DNA of 64,000 bases from Halocalculus aciditolerans. Lineage in GTDB: Archaea > Halobacteriota > Halobacteria > Halobacteriales > Halobacteriaceae. The stretch lies in assembly GCF_014647475.1 (NCBI RefSeq), contig NZ_BMPG01000002.1:806001-870000 (forward strand), given 5' to 3'. This document shows positions 24,462 to 32,916 of this stretch, one piece after another. The position numbers and the translations under genes are program-made. The notes below the pieces were generated by a model. That model searched no databases, had not been told where the DNA came from, and saw only the letters and a list, made by a program, of their open reading frames with translations. Positions within the stretch are counted from its first letter, which is position 1. Each line of letters opens with the position of its first letter.

Positions 24462-26575
24462 GCGTCCCCCAGGCCGGCGACGGTCGCGGCTTCGTCGGCG
24501 CGGATGTCGCCGAGGAACGCGAAGAGCGCGTCGGTGTCGCTCACGTCCGCGTCGACGAGGTAGCGGACGTAGTCGTGCTTCCGGTCGAACTCGCGTTCGA
24601 CGGCCTCGGCGGGGCGGTCGGTGCGCGCGGCGAGCGTCTCGAAGAGAACGGGGTCGTCGGCGACCGCGAACCCGCCGTCGGCGGTGCGGGAGACGACGGT
24701 GTGGTAGGGGACGCGGTCGCCGTCCTTCTCGACGAAGCCGTCCGCGCGGTCGGCGTGGTCGTCGCCGAGGAGTTCGACGACGTCGCCGACGTAGCGCTCG
24801 CCGTCGACGAACCGCGGGAAGACGACGAGGTCGACCTCGCGGAGGAGGTAGGAGGGAAGGCCCTGTTCGACGACGCGGTTCACGAGCGATTCGATGTCAC
24901 GGGCGTGGAGCGTGCCGAGGACGCCGTGGCCGGTGTTGAGGACTTCGCCGAACGTCTCGAAGCTCGCGGGCGTGTTGATCTCCGCGATGATTTCGACGTC
25001 GGGGTTGAGGTAGTTCGATTCGGTCATGAGGTCGGCCATGGTGACGCGCTTGTGCGGGTCCTCGTGGTCGCGCGTCGTGAGGGAGACGCCGGTCTCGTGG
25101 GGGAGGGCGACCTCGCGAGAGCCTTCGTCGATGCTGATGGGGCGGTCGCGCGGCGCGACGAACGGCATGTGCGCGTTCAGGAGCGTGGTCTTCCCGACGC
25201 CCGTGGGGCCGGAGAAGAGCACGACGCCGTGGTGTTCGTAGGCGAGCCAGAGCAGCGTCACGAGCTCCGTGGGGAGCGACCCGGCGTCGACGAGGTCGAC
25301 GGGCGTGAGGGCGTCCGGGGCCTGCTTGCGGATGGAGACGTGCGGGCCGTCCTCGGAGATGACGGGGAGCGCGACCGCACAGCGGATGGTGACGGCGTCC
25401 GGCACCTCGCGGGGAGCGAGGTTGACTTTCGCGGAGGGCGAGGCGGCGGTGAGTTCGACGCCGTCGCTCGCGGCGAGCCCGCGGACGAGGGAGACGAACC
25501 CGGTTTCGGTGTCGAACGCGAGGTTCGTCGGGATGCGGCCGGACGCGCCGAGGCCGCGGCGCGGGACGACTTTCACGCGCTCGCCGACTCGGTTGGCTTC
25601 GACGTCTTCGAGGTGGGGGTCGCGGACGGGGATGGTGAGCGCGCCTTCGCCGACGAGGTCGCGGAGGACGTAGTAGACGAGGTCGTCGAGGCGGCCGGGC
25701 GCGTAGCGGTCGCCCGCGGGCGGGAGCGCGAGGTCGTAGGCGGCGAGGGCGCGGCGGGCGCGGTTCCGCGCGGCGTCCACCCACGCGCGGGTGTCGCCGG
25801 CGGTGAGGCGGCGGTCGAGGAAGCGCTCGGCGACCGCTCGAACGAATTCGGTTCGGTCCTCGACGACGCCGTCGACGTTCGCGTCACGGACGCGGGCTTT
25901 CGCGGCGTCGAGGAGGGCGTCGTCGCCGGGGAGTTTCGCGGGTTCCTGGACGGCGTATCGGACGTCGAAGGCGTCGCCGTCGAGGAGGTGGCGGCGGTAG
26001 ACGACGACCGGGACGTCGAAGTCGCGGAACGGCACGGTGTACGAGGCGAGGCGTTCGGAGAGGAAGCGGTCGAGGTGTTCGGGGTCGTCGAGCGCGGTGT
26101 CGGCGGGGGCGAACGAGCGGGTGTGGACTTCGACGTCGCCGCCGGTGGTGGCGGCGACTTCGACGGCGTCGTCGAGCGCGTACGAGGTGAGTTCACCGAG
26201 GCACCGCCGGGCGCAGAGAACGGCGTAGGCGAGGCGGCGGCGGGCGTTCGCCGAGCCGTCGTGGAGGCGGTCGAGGACGCGGCGGTGTTTCTCGTCGAGC
26301 CCCGCGGCCGCGCGCTCGACCGTCCCCTCGCGGGTTCGGGGGCGTTCGGGCGCGACGCCCTCGAAGTAGGCGTCGACGCGGTCGAGCGCCGCGCGGTCCG
26401 GCGCGGTGAGCGCGGGTTCGCGGACGTCGTAGGTGAACCCGTCGGGGGTCTCCGCGATGGTGGCGACGACGCCCGGGTGGACGGCGTGCTGGTCGACGAC
26501 GGCGGGCGCGTACCACGCCTCGGGGTCGTCCGGCGGCGTCGGCGGCGGCGCGCTCGCCGGCAGCGAGGATGACAT
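24458..26575 (-). CDS. PilB/TadA-like secretion ATPase
   Basis: This 705-residue hexameric motor ATPase powers pilus assembly. A long N-terminal domain (1 to about 280) precedes the type II/IV secretion ATPase core. Walker A is GPTGVGKTTLL near residue 455, followed by the Asp box and Walker B regions (ISIDEGSREVALPHETG; NYLNPDVEIIAEINTPASF) and the His box NTGHGVLGTLHA. It is the first gene of the seven-gene operon, with a strong TATA-like box upstream. In haloarchaea several such PilB-PilC pairs exist; which paralogue this is cannot be said. Confidence 0.9.
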   Translation of the reverse strand: MSSSLPASAPPPTPPDDPEAWYAPAVVDQHAVHPGVVATIAETPDGFTYDVREPALTAPDRAALDRVDAYFEGVAPERPRTREGTVERAAAGLDEKHRRVLDRLHDGSANARRRLAYAVLCARRCLGELTSYALDDAVEVAATTGGDVEVHTRSFAPADTALDDPEHLDRFLSERLASYTVPFRDFDVPVVVYRRHLLDGDAFDVRYAVQEPAKLPGDDALLDAAKARVRDANVDGVVEDRTEFVRAVAERFLDRRLTAGDTRAWVDAARNRARRALAAYDLALPPAGDRYAPGRLDDLVYYVLRDLVGEGALTIPVRDPHLEDVEANRVGERVKVVPRRGLGASGRIPTNLAFDTETGFVSLVRGLAASDGVELTAASPSAKVNLAPREVPDAVTIRCAVALPVISEDGPHVSIRKQAPDALTPVDLVDAGSLPTELVTLLWLAYEHHGVVLFSGPTGVGKTTLLNAHMPFVAPRDRPISIDEGSREVALPHETGVSLTTRDHEDPHKRVTMADLMTESNYLNPDVEIIAEINTPASFETFGEVLNTGHGVLGTLHARDIESLVNRVVEQGLPSYLLREVDLVVFPRFVDGERYVGDVVELLGDDHADRADGFVEKDGDRVPYHTVVSRTADGGFAVADDPVLFETLAARTDRPAEAVEREFDRKHDYVRYLVDADVSDTDALFAFLGDIRADEAATVAGLGDA

Positions 26576-26600
26576 GATAGCACAGAGTCACGCGCGATGT

Positions 26601-26610
26601 GATTTAAACT
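26601..26610 (-). promoter_or_regulatory. TATA box of the pilus operon
   Basis: AGTTTAAATC (minus strand) is centred about 30 bases before the pilB-like ATG at 26575. It is one of the clearest TATA elements in the window and fits a leaderless transcript. Confidence 0.6.
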
Positions 26611-26740
26611 CTCGGCGGGAATCGACGCGGGAGTCGATGCGGGAACCTGCGGAGGCGAGCCGTACGGGGGATTTTTGCCCCGAGGCCACAGTCGTCCGGT
26701 GTGTACGACCGACGACCGAGACGACATCGAGAGGGGTGCG

Positions 26741-27526
26741 ATGACTGACCGCGCGACGGTCGCCGAGCGCGCCGCGCGCGACGGGGCGGACGTGGCGCAG
26801 GCCGGGTTCCGCCGAGGCCTCGCTGTCGAGCGGAAGGACGGAAAGACGGACGTCGTCACGCAGGCGGACCGGGACGCCCAGGACGTCGTCCTCGACGCCA
26901 TCCGCGCGCACTATCCGAGCGATCCGGTCGTCGGCGAGGAAGCCGACGAGCTGAAAGCGATTCCCGAGTTCGGGCCGGCGTGGGTCGTCGACCCCATCGA
27001 CGGCACGAACAACTTCGTACGCGATATCCCGCTCTGGGCGACCGCCGTCGCCGCCGTCGAGGACATGGAGGCGCTCGCGGCCGCGGTCGTCCTCCCGGCG
27101 CTCGGCGACGTCTACCTCGCCGACGACGAGTCGGTGACGCTGAACGGCCGGCCCGCTTCCGTGAGCGACCGCACCGACCCGGAGACGTTCGCGGTCTGCC
27201 CGACAATCTGGTGGGATTTCGACCGCCGCGACGAGTACGCCCGCGCGTGCGAGAGCGTCGTCGAGCGCTTCGGCGACCTCCGGCGGTTCGGGAGCGCGCA
27301 GGCCGTCCTCGCGATGGTCGCCGCCGGCCAGCTCGACGCCGCCATCACGAACGTCCGCGCGAACCCCTGGGACTCCGTCGCCGGCGCGCACATGGTCGAC
27401 GTCGCCGGCGGCACCGTCACCGACCTAACGGGAGAGCCCTGGCGGCCCGATTCGAGGGGCATCGTCGCCTCCAACGGTGAAGCCCACGACGTCGTCCTCG
27501 ACGCCGCGCGAGACATCGACGGCTGA
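26741..27526 (+). CDS. Inositol monophosphatase / fructose-1,6-bisphosphatase family phosphatase
   Basis: This metal-dependent sugar-phosphate phosphatase has 261 residues from the ATG at 26741. Conserved metal and substrate motifs are GEEADE, WVVDPIDGTNNFVRDIPLWATAVA (the DPxDGT signature) and ANPWDSVAGAHMVDVAGG near the C-terminus. In archaea such enzymes act on inositol-1-phosphate or fructose-1,6-bisphosphate or both. It stands alone between the pilus promoter and mutL. Confidence 0.9.
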   Translation: MTDRATVAERAARDGADVAQAGFRRGLAVERKDGKTDVVTQADRDAQDVVLDAIRAHYPSDPVVGEEADELKAIPEFGPAWVVDPIDGTNNFVRDIPLWATAVAAVEDMEALAAAVVLPALGDVYLADDESVTLNGRPASVSDRTDPETFAVCPTIWWDFDRRDEYARACESVVERFGDLRRFGSAQAVLAMVAAGQLDAAITNVRANPWDSVAGAHMVDVAGGTVTDLTGEPWRPDSRGIVASNGEAHDVVLDAARDIDG

Positions 27527-27540
27527 CCGACAGCGGGGCG

Positions 27541-29655
27541 TTATTCCGGCGCGCGGTCGGCGTGCCCCGGGTAGTCGCGCTCGAAGCGCGCGTCGAGTTC
27601 GTCCCCGCCGAGTTCGACGACGACCGGGCGGCCGTGCGGGCAGCTCCAGGGGTTCTCGCAGCCGTCGAGTCGTTCGAGGAGCGCGGTGACGTCGCCTTCG
27701 GGGAGGCTCGTGTTCCCCTTTATCGCGGGTTTGCAGGCCATGTCGGCGAGGAGGGCGTCGGCGGCGTCGAGGACGTCGTCGCCGGCGGCTTCTTCGGTCG
27801 CGCCCGCGAGGACGTCGGCGACGAGGTCGGGGTCGAGGACGCTCCCGAAGACCGCGGGGACGGCCTCGACGACGGCGGTGCGGCCGTCGAGGTGCGCGTC
27901 GAACCCGAGGGCGTCGAGGTCCGAGAGGGCGTCTTCGAAGACGGCGGCTTCCGCGGCGGTGAGCGAGACGTCGACGGGCGCGACGAGGCGCTGGGAGTCC
28001 GGGCGCGCCGCGAGTCGCGCGCGGAGTTCCTCGTAGCGCACGCGCTCGTCCGCCGCGTGCTGGTCAATCAGAACGAGCCCGCGCTCGGTCTCCGCGACGA
28101 CGTACGTCCCGTGCAGCTGTCCCAAGACTCGAAGGTTCGGTAGCGACTCGCGCTCCGGGACCCCCTCATTCTCACGCGCTCCGTCGTCGGCGAGTTTCGC
28201 GTTCCGTCCCGCCGGACGAACCCGCGCGGACGTCCCGGGCTCGACGTTCGCCGACGACGGCCGCGACTCCCTCGACGAACCCGACGACGCCGCAGACCGC
28301 GACGTCGCCGACGAGCCGGAAGGCCCCGACCGATCCGACGAGCCCGAGCGCTCAGCGGACGAGGCGTTCGAGGGCGAATCCCCCGCGGAGTACGCGGGCG
28401 TCGGCGACGACGGGGAACGAGACGGCGACGTGCTCCCCGCCGACTTCCCCGAAACAGTCGGGGGGTTCGCGCCGGCGTCAGCGTCCGCGCTGTCGGCGGT
28501 ATCGGTGGTGGCGGCGGTGTCTGCGTCGTCGAAGTCGGTGGCGAGCGTGGCGTCCTCGGGCTGGGACTTCCCGCGCGGGGCGCGCGAGCGGACGATGCCT
28601 TCGTCGAGGAGGGCGTCCCTGACGGCGGTTTCGATGGCGTCCCTGACGGCGGATTCGTCGTCGAAGCGGACCTCCGTCTTCCGGGGGTGGACGTTCGCGT
28701 CCACGCGACTCGGATCGAGGGTGACGTCGAGGACGACAAACGGAAAACGGTCGCTGGCGAGCTGGCCGCCGTAGGCCTCGATGACGGGCTCGCGGAGGGC
28801 TCTATCGCTCACGTACCGGCCGTTGACGAAGGTGGCGAGGTATTCGCGCGTCGAGCGCGTCGTCTCCGGATGGCTGACGTAGCCCGTGATTCGGTCGACG
28901 GCGTCGGTTTCTGGCGTGGCGTCGACGCGCACCATCGCTTCGGCGACGTCGCGGCCGTAGACCGCGAGTATGGCCTCCAGAACGTCGCCGCGGCCGGGCG
29001 TCGAGAACGTCTCGCGGTCGTCGTGCGTCAGGCGGACGGCGACGCCGGGGTTCGCGAGCGCGTACCGGGAGACGATGCGGTTGACGCGCGCGAACTCCGT
29101 CGCGGGCGTCTTGAGGAACTCGCGGCGCGCGGGCGTGTTGTAGAAGAGGTCGCGGACCGCCACCGTCGTCCCGGGCGGGCGTCCAGCGGGCTCGACTTCG
29201 CCGACCGCGCCGCCCTCGATGGTGAGTTCCGCGCCCCGTCGCTCGCCCGCTCGCGGCGTCGTCGTGATGGTCGTCTTCGAGACCGCGCCGATGGTGTGCA
29301 GCGCCTCCCCGCGGAACCCGAGCGTCCCGATGCCCGACTCCAAATCCTCGGCGTCCCGGAGCTTCGACGTCGTGTGCTGCTCCACGGCGACTTCGAGGTC
29401 GCGCGCACGCATCCCCACGCCGTCGTCGCGAACCACGATTTCGTCCGTGCCGTCGCCCGCGACGCTCACCCGGACCTCGTCGGCGTCCGCGTCGAGGCTG
29501 TTCTCCACGAGCTCTTTCACGACCGAGGCGGGTCGCTCGACGACCTCGCCCGCCGCGATGCGGTCCACCGTCGCCGCGTCGAGCGCGCGAACCACGCCCG
29601 CGTCCTCGCTCGCGTCACCGCCCCCGGCTCCGTCGTCTCGCTCGTCCGCAGTCAT
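27541..29655 (-). CDS. mutL: DNA mismatch repair protein MutL
   Basis: MutL couples mismatch recognition by MutS to strand incision. With the ATG at 29655 the protein has 704 residues. GHKL ATPase motifs are AAGEVVERPASVVKELVENSLDAD, DDGVGM and GIGTLGFRGEALHTIG. A long Ser/Asp-rich linker (about 380-500) joins the C-terminal domain, which carries the endonuclease metal site DQHAADERVRYE at 531-542 (DQHAx2Ex4E) plus ACKPAIKGN and CPHGRP, so this is a nicking MutL. It lies two genes away from a thi operon, beyond which is mutS. Bacterial-type MutL/MutS are uncommon in archaea but known in haloarchaea. Confidence 0.95.
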   Translation of the reverse strand: MTADERDDGAGGGDASEDAGVVRALDAATVDRIAAGEVVERPASVVKELVENSLDADADEVRVSVAGDGTDEIVVRDDGVGMRARDLEVAVEQHTTSKLRDAEDLESGIGTLGFRGEALHTIGAVSKTTITTTPRAGERRGAELTIEGGAVGEVEPAGRPPGTTVAVRDLFYNTPARREFLKTPATEFARVNRIVSRYALANPGVAVRLTHDDRETFSTPGRGDVLEAILAVYGRDVAEAMVRVDATPETDAVDRITGYVSHPETTRSTREYLATFVNGRYVSDRALREPVIEAYGGQLASDRFPFVVLDVTLDPSRVDANVHPRKTEVRFDDESAVRDAIETAVRDALLDEGIVRSRAPRGKSQPEDATLATDFDDADTAATTDTADSADADAGANPPTVSGKSAGSTSPSRSPSSPTPAYSAGDSPSNASSAERSGSSDRSGPSGSSATSRSAASSGSSRESRPSSANVEPGTSARVRPAGRNAKLADDGARENEGVPERESLPNLRVLGQLHGTYVVAETERGLVLIDQHAADERVRYEELRARLAARPDSQRLVAPVDVSLTAAEAAVFEDALSDLDALGFDAHLDGRTAVVEAVPAVFGSVLDPDLVADVLAGATEEAAGDDVLDAADALLADMACKPAIKGNTSLPEGDVTALLERLDGCENPWSCPHGRPVVVELGGDELDARFERDYPGHADRAPE

Positions 29656-29891
29656 AGCCAACGCCACGACGCCGACGCCCAAGAAACCCGGACTTCCGCC
29701 CGTCGTTTCAATCACTCCCGCGACGCCCCGAGAGTCGGGGCGTCTCGCTATCGGTCAGAAGTCCTCGGGTTCTGACGACGGACAGTGACACGGAGCGGTG
29801 TTGCGCGGGTGTTCTCCGCGCGGAGTCGTTCCTGTTCCCCGGCCTTCGGCTTCGAGTTCGCCGCGGACAGAAACAGTTATCCGTCGTCCAA

Positions 29892-29905
29892 ATACCTAGT
29901 GGTAT
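29892..29905. promoter_or_regulatory. Palindrome before thiE
   Basis: ATACC-TAGT-GGTAT ends 5 bases before the thiE ATG, just downstream of a TATA-like CAGTTAT (29874-29880). The position fits a repressor operator covering the transcription start of the thi operon. No TPP riboswitch motif was found between mutL and thiE. Confidence 0.45.
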
Positions 29906-29910
29906 GACCC

Positions 29911-30552
29911 ATGAATAAACCGATGGGGGCGTATCTGGTGACGCAGTCGAACCGCTCTCGCGGCCGGTCGACGCGAGAAATCGTGGACGCAGCCATCGAC
30001 GGCGGCGTGGACGTCGTGCAACTCCGCGAGAAGCACGCGACGGCCCGCGAGCGGTACGCGCTCGCCCGGGACATCCGCAAGCGAACGTGGGACGCGGACG
30101 TGACATTCGTCGTGAACGACCGCGTCGACACCGCGGTCGCGGTGGGTGCCGACGGCGTCCACCTCGGCGACGACGACCTCCCCGTCGGCGTCGCGCGCGA
30201 CATCCTCGGCCCCGACGCCCTCGTGGGGCGCTCCGTCTCGACCGTCGAGGGCGCGCGCGCCGCAGTAGACGCGGGCGCGGACTACCTCGGCGTCGGCGCG
30301 GTCTTCGAGACGTCCTCGAAGGAGACCGCCGAGGAGGAGACCGAAATCGGCCTGGAGACCGTGGAATCGGTCGCGAACGCCGTCGACGTTCCCGTCGTCG
30401 CGATCGGCGGTATCACGCCGGAGAACGCCGAGGACGTGGTGGCTGCGGGCGCGGACGGCGTCGCGGTCGTCTCCGCGATAACCGCCGCGGACGACCCGGC
30501 AGCCGCGACGCGTGAACTCGCGGCCGCCGTCGAGAGAGGTGGGGGCCGATGA
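29911..30552 (+). CDS. thiE: Thiamine-phosphate synthase
   Basis: ThiE joins HMP pyrophosphate and thiazole phosphate to thiamine phosphate. It is a 213-residue TIM-barrel with QLREKHATARE, VNDRVDTAVAVGADGVHLGDDDLP, YLGVGAVFETSSKE and AIGGITPENAE. These are the pyrophosphate and substrate loops of the family. It is the first gene of a four-gene operon in which every junction is a 4-base ATGA overlap. ATG at 29911 is chosen; Met5 is a possible alternative. Confidence 0.95.
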   Translation: MNKPMGAYLVTQSNRSRGRSTREIVDAAIDGGVDVVQLREKHATARERYALARDIRKRTWDADVTFVVNDRVDTAVAVGADGVHLGDDDLPVGVARDILGPDALVGRSVSTVEGARAAVDAGADYLGVGAVFETSSKETAEEETEIGLETVESVANAVDVPVVAIGGITPENAEDVVAAGADGVAVVSAITAADDPAAATRELAAAVERGGGR

Positions 30553-31394
30553 GCGCGCCCGACGCGGCGTTCGACCTCGACACCGCCGTGGGTGCCGTCG
30601 GCGAGGCGTCGCCGCTGGTGAACGCGCTCACCAACGACGTCACGGTGAACGACGTGGCGAACGTCGCGCTCCACTGGGGCGGCCTCCCCGTGATGTCCGA
30701 CGACGAGCGCGAGGTCGCCGAGATGGTCGCGAGCGCGGACGCCTGCCTCCTCAACATGGGGACGGTGAGCGAACGCGGCGAGGCCGCGATGCTGGCCGCG
30801 GGCGAAGCCGCGGCCGAACACGGCGTCCCGGTCGTCGTCGACCCCGTAGGCGTCGGCGCGACCGCGACCAGAAATCGAGTCGCCGAACGCCTCGTCACCG
30901 AACTCGACGTCGCGATCGTCAAGGGGAACTACGGCGAGGTGTCGGCGCTCGTCGGTGCGGACGCGGACGTCCGGGGGGTGGAGTCGGTCGGCGAATACGC
31001 CGATATCGCGGAGACCGCGGTGGCGTGCGCGCGGCGGACGGAGAGCGTCGTCGTCGCGTCCGGCGAGGTCGACGTCGTCGCCACCGCTGACGGAGCCGTC
31101 GAGGTGCGCGCCGGCGACCCGATGATGGCCCGCGTGGTCGGGACGGGCTGTATGCTCGGCATGACGCTCGCGACGTTCGCGGGCGCGCTCGACGCCCCCG
31201 AGCGGGCCGCACTCGCCGGAACGCTCGCGTTCGGTCTCGCCGGGGAAGCCGCCGCGAACGGCGCGTTCGGCGGTTTCGACGGCCCGGCGAGCTACCGGAC
31301 GTGCTTCATGGACGCCGTCGCCGGCCTGGACGACCGCTCTCTCGACGCGCCGGCCGACCGAGTGGAACGCATCGCCGGAGGTGACGGCGAATGA
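30549..31394 (+). CDS. thiM: Hydroxyethylthiazole kinase
   Basis: ThiM phosphorylates the thiazole alcohol for salvage of thiamine precursors. The 281-residue ribokinase-fold protein shows PLVNALTNDVTVNDVANV, LLNMGTVSERGEAAML, VVDPVGVGAT, IVKGNYGEVSAL, and the ATP-site MARVVGTGCMLG with the conserved GTGC Cys. It is coupled to thiE and to the SDR gene. Confidence 0.95.
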   Translation: MSAPDAAFDLDTAVGAVGEASPLVNALTNDVTVNDVANVALHWGGLPVMSDDEREVAEMVASADACLLNMGTVSERGEAAMLAAGEAAAEHGVPVVVDPVGVGATATRNRVAERLVTELDVAIVKGNYGEVSALVGADADVRGVESVGEYADIAETAVACARRTESVVVASGEVDVVATADGAVEVRAGDPMMARVVGTGCMLGMTLATFAGALDAPERAALAGTLAFGLAGEAAANGAFGGFDGPASYRTCFMDAVAGLDDRSLDAPADRVERIAGGDGE

Positions 31395-32122
31395 ACGTCG
31401 TCGTCACCGGCGGCACGGGAGCCATCGGTCGCGCCGTCGTCGAATCCGTCGCGGACGAACCGGCGGTGTTCTCCTATCAGACGCGGGAAGACGCGGCGGC
31501 CGAACTCGCCGCGAAGACGACGGGAGAGAGCGCGCCGACGACCGCGCATCCGCTCGACGTGACGGACACGGAGAGCGTCGAAGCGTTCGTCGACGCGGCG
31601 GCCGACGACCTCGGGAGCGTCGACGCGGTCGTTCACACCGTCGGAACGGTCGACCCCGCGCCGCCGGACGCCCTCGACGACGAGCGGTGGGAACGCGTCC
31701 TCGACACGAACCTCACGGGCGCGTTCCGCGTCGCCCGCGCGACCCTCCCCGCGCTCCGGGCGTCGGGCGGGTCGCTCGTCTTCCTCTCGAGCATCGGTGG
31801 AACGGCGGGAACGGTCGATCCGGCCTACGCGGCGAGCAAGGCCGGTCTTCACGGTCTCGTCCGGTCGCTCGCGCGCGAAGCCGGCCCGGACGGCGTCCGC
31901 GTGAACGCCGTCGTCCCCGGTCCCGTCGACTCCCCGATGAACGACGACATCGTCGACTACCTCGGCGAGCGGGAGTTCCACGGGCACGAGAACGTCGACA
32001 CGCACCTTCCGACGTACGCCTGCGAGCCCGCTGCGGTCGCCGACGCCGTCACCTACCTCGTCGACGGTGACTACGTCCACGGCGAACTCCTGAACGTCAA
32101 CGGGGGGATGCAGTTCCGATGA
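31391..32122 (+). CDS. Short-chain dehydrogenase inside the thiamine operon
   Basis: This 243-residue Rossmann oxidoreductase has the cofactor motif VTGGTGAIGRAV, NAG-region replaced by HTVGTVDPAPP, catalytic Ser in FLSSIGGTAG and YAASKAG (YxxxK), and the C-terminal NVNGGMQFR of FabG-type enzymes. It overlaps thiM and thiD by 4 bases each, so it is made together with them. This SDR has no assigned thiamine step. It might process an oxidised precursor or be a fortuitous passenger. Confidence 0.9.
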   Translation: MNVVVTGGTGAIGRAVVESVADEPAVFSYQTREDAAAELAAKTTGESAPTTAHPLDVTDTESVEAFVDAAADDLGSVDAVVHTVGTVDPAPPDALDDERWERVLDTNLTGAFRVARATLPALRASGGSLVFLSSIGGTAGTVDPAYAASKAGLHGLVRSLAREAGPDGVRVNAVVPGPVDSPMNDDIVDYLGEREFHGHENVDTHLPTYACEPAAVADAVTYLVDGDYVHGELLNVNGGMQFR

Positions 32123-32916
32123 CCGCGGCGACACCCCCGTACGCCCTCACGGTCGCGACGAGCGACTCCGGCGGCGGCGCGGGGATACAGGCTGACCTGA
32201 AGACGATGACGCGGCTCGGCGCGTACGGCGGGTCCGTCGTCGTCGCCGCGACCGCACAGAACACGCGCAGCGTCACGGAGACGCACGTCCTCCCGACGGA
32301 CGCGATACGCGCGCAGTTCGACGCCGTCGCCGACGACTTCGACGTCCGCGCCGTCAAAGTCGGGATGCTCGCGGCCGAACCGGCCGTCGACGCGGTCGCG
32401 GACTGCCTCGCCGCGTTCGACTGCCCGGTCGTCCTCGACCCCGTGCTCGTCTCCACCGCCGGCGACGTCCTCCTCGACCCCGACGCCATCGACGCCTACG
32501 ACCGGCTCTTCGACCGGTCGACGGTCGTCACGCCGAACGCCGACGAGGCCGAGACGCTCACCGGCCACCGGCCGACCGACCCGTCCGGCCGGGACGCCGC
32601 CGCGGGCTGGTTCCTCGACGCCGGCGCGGACGCCGTCCTCCTCAAGGGCGGACACGTCGACCGCGGCGACGGGACCGTTCGCGACTATCTCGTCACGGAC
32701 GACGGAACGCACGCCTTCGCTCACGACCACCTCGACGCCGTGCCGACGCACGGCTCGGGCTGTACGCTCTCCAGCGCCATCGCGGCCCGTCTCGCGCACG
32801 GCGACGCGCTCCCCGCGGCGGTCGAACGCGCGACCGACTTCACGCACGCCACGCTCCGCGACGCGGCCGACGTCGGCGCGAACGGGAGCGTCAACCACCT
32901 CGCGAGCGAGCGTTAG
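32119..32916 (+). CDS. thiD: Hydroxymethylpyrimidine (phosphate) kinase
   Basis: ThiD phosphorylates HMP and HMP phosphate to the pyrophosphate used by ThiE. It has 265 residues with TSDSGGGAGIQADLKTM, TAQNTRSV, VKVGMLA, VLDPVLVSTAGDVLL, TPNADEAETLTG, LLKGGH and THGSGCTLSSAIAARLA. It is a single-domain form without the C-terminal ThiN domain often fused to ThiD in archaea. Last gene of the operon; its stop overlaps the mutS stop on the other strand by 4 bases. Confidence 0.95.
   Translation: MTAATPPYALTVATSDSGGGAGIQADLKTMTRLGAYGGSVVVAATAQNTRSVTETHVLPTDAIRAQFDAVADDFDVRAVKVGMLAAEPAVDAVADCLAAFDCPVVLDPVLVSTAGDVLLDPDAIDAYDRLFDRSTVVTPNADEAETLTGHRPTDPSGRDAAAGWFLDAGADAVLLKGGHVDRGDGTVRDYLVTDDGTHAFAHDHLDAVPTHGSGCTLSSAIAARLAHGDALPAAVERATDFTHATLRDAADVGANGSVNHLASER

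Noticed and set aside
29776-29910. Possible TPP riboswitch before thiE
   Set aside because: The CUGAGA and ACC-GAUCUGG-type conserved blocks are absent.
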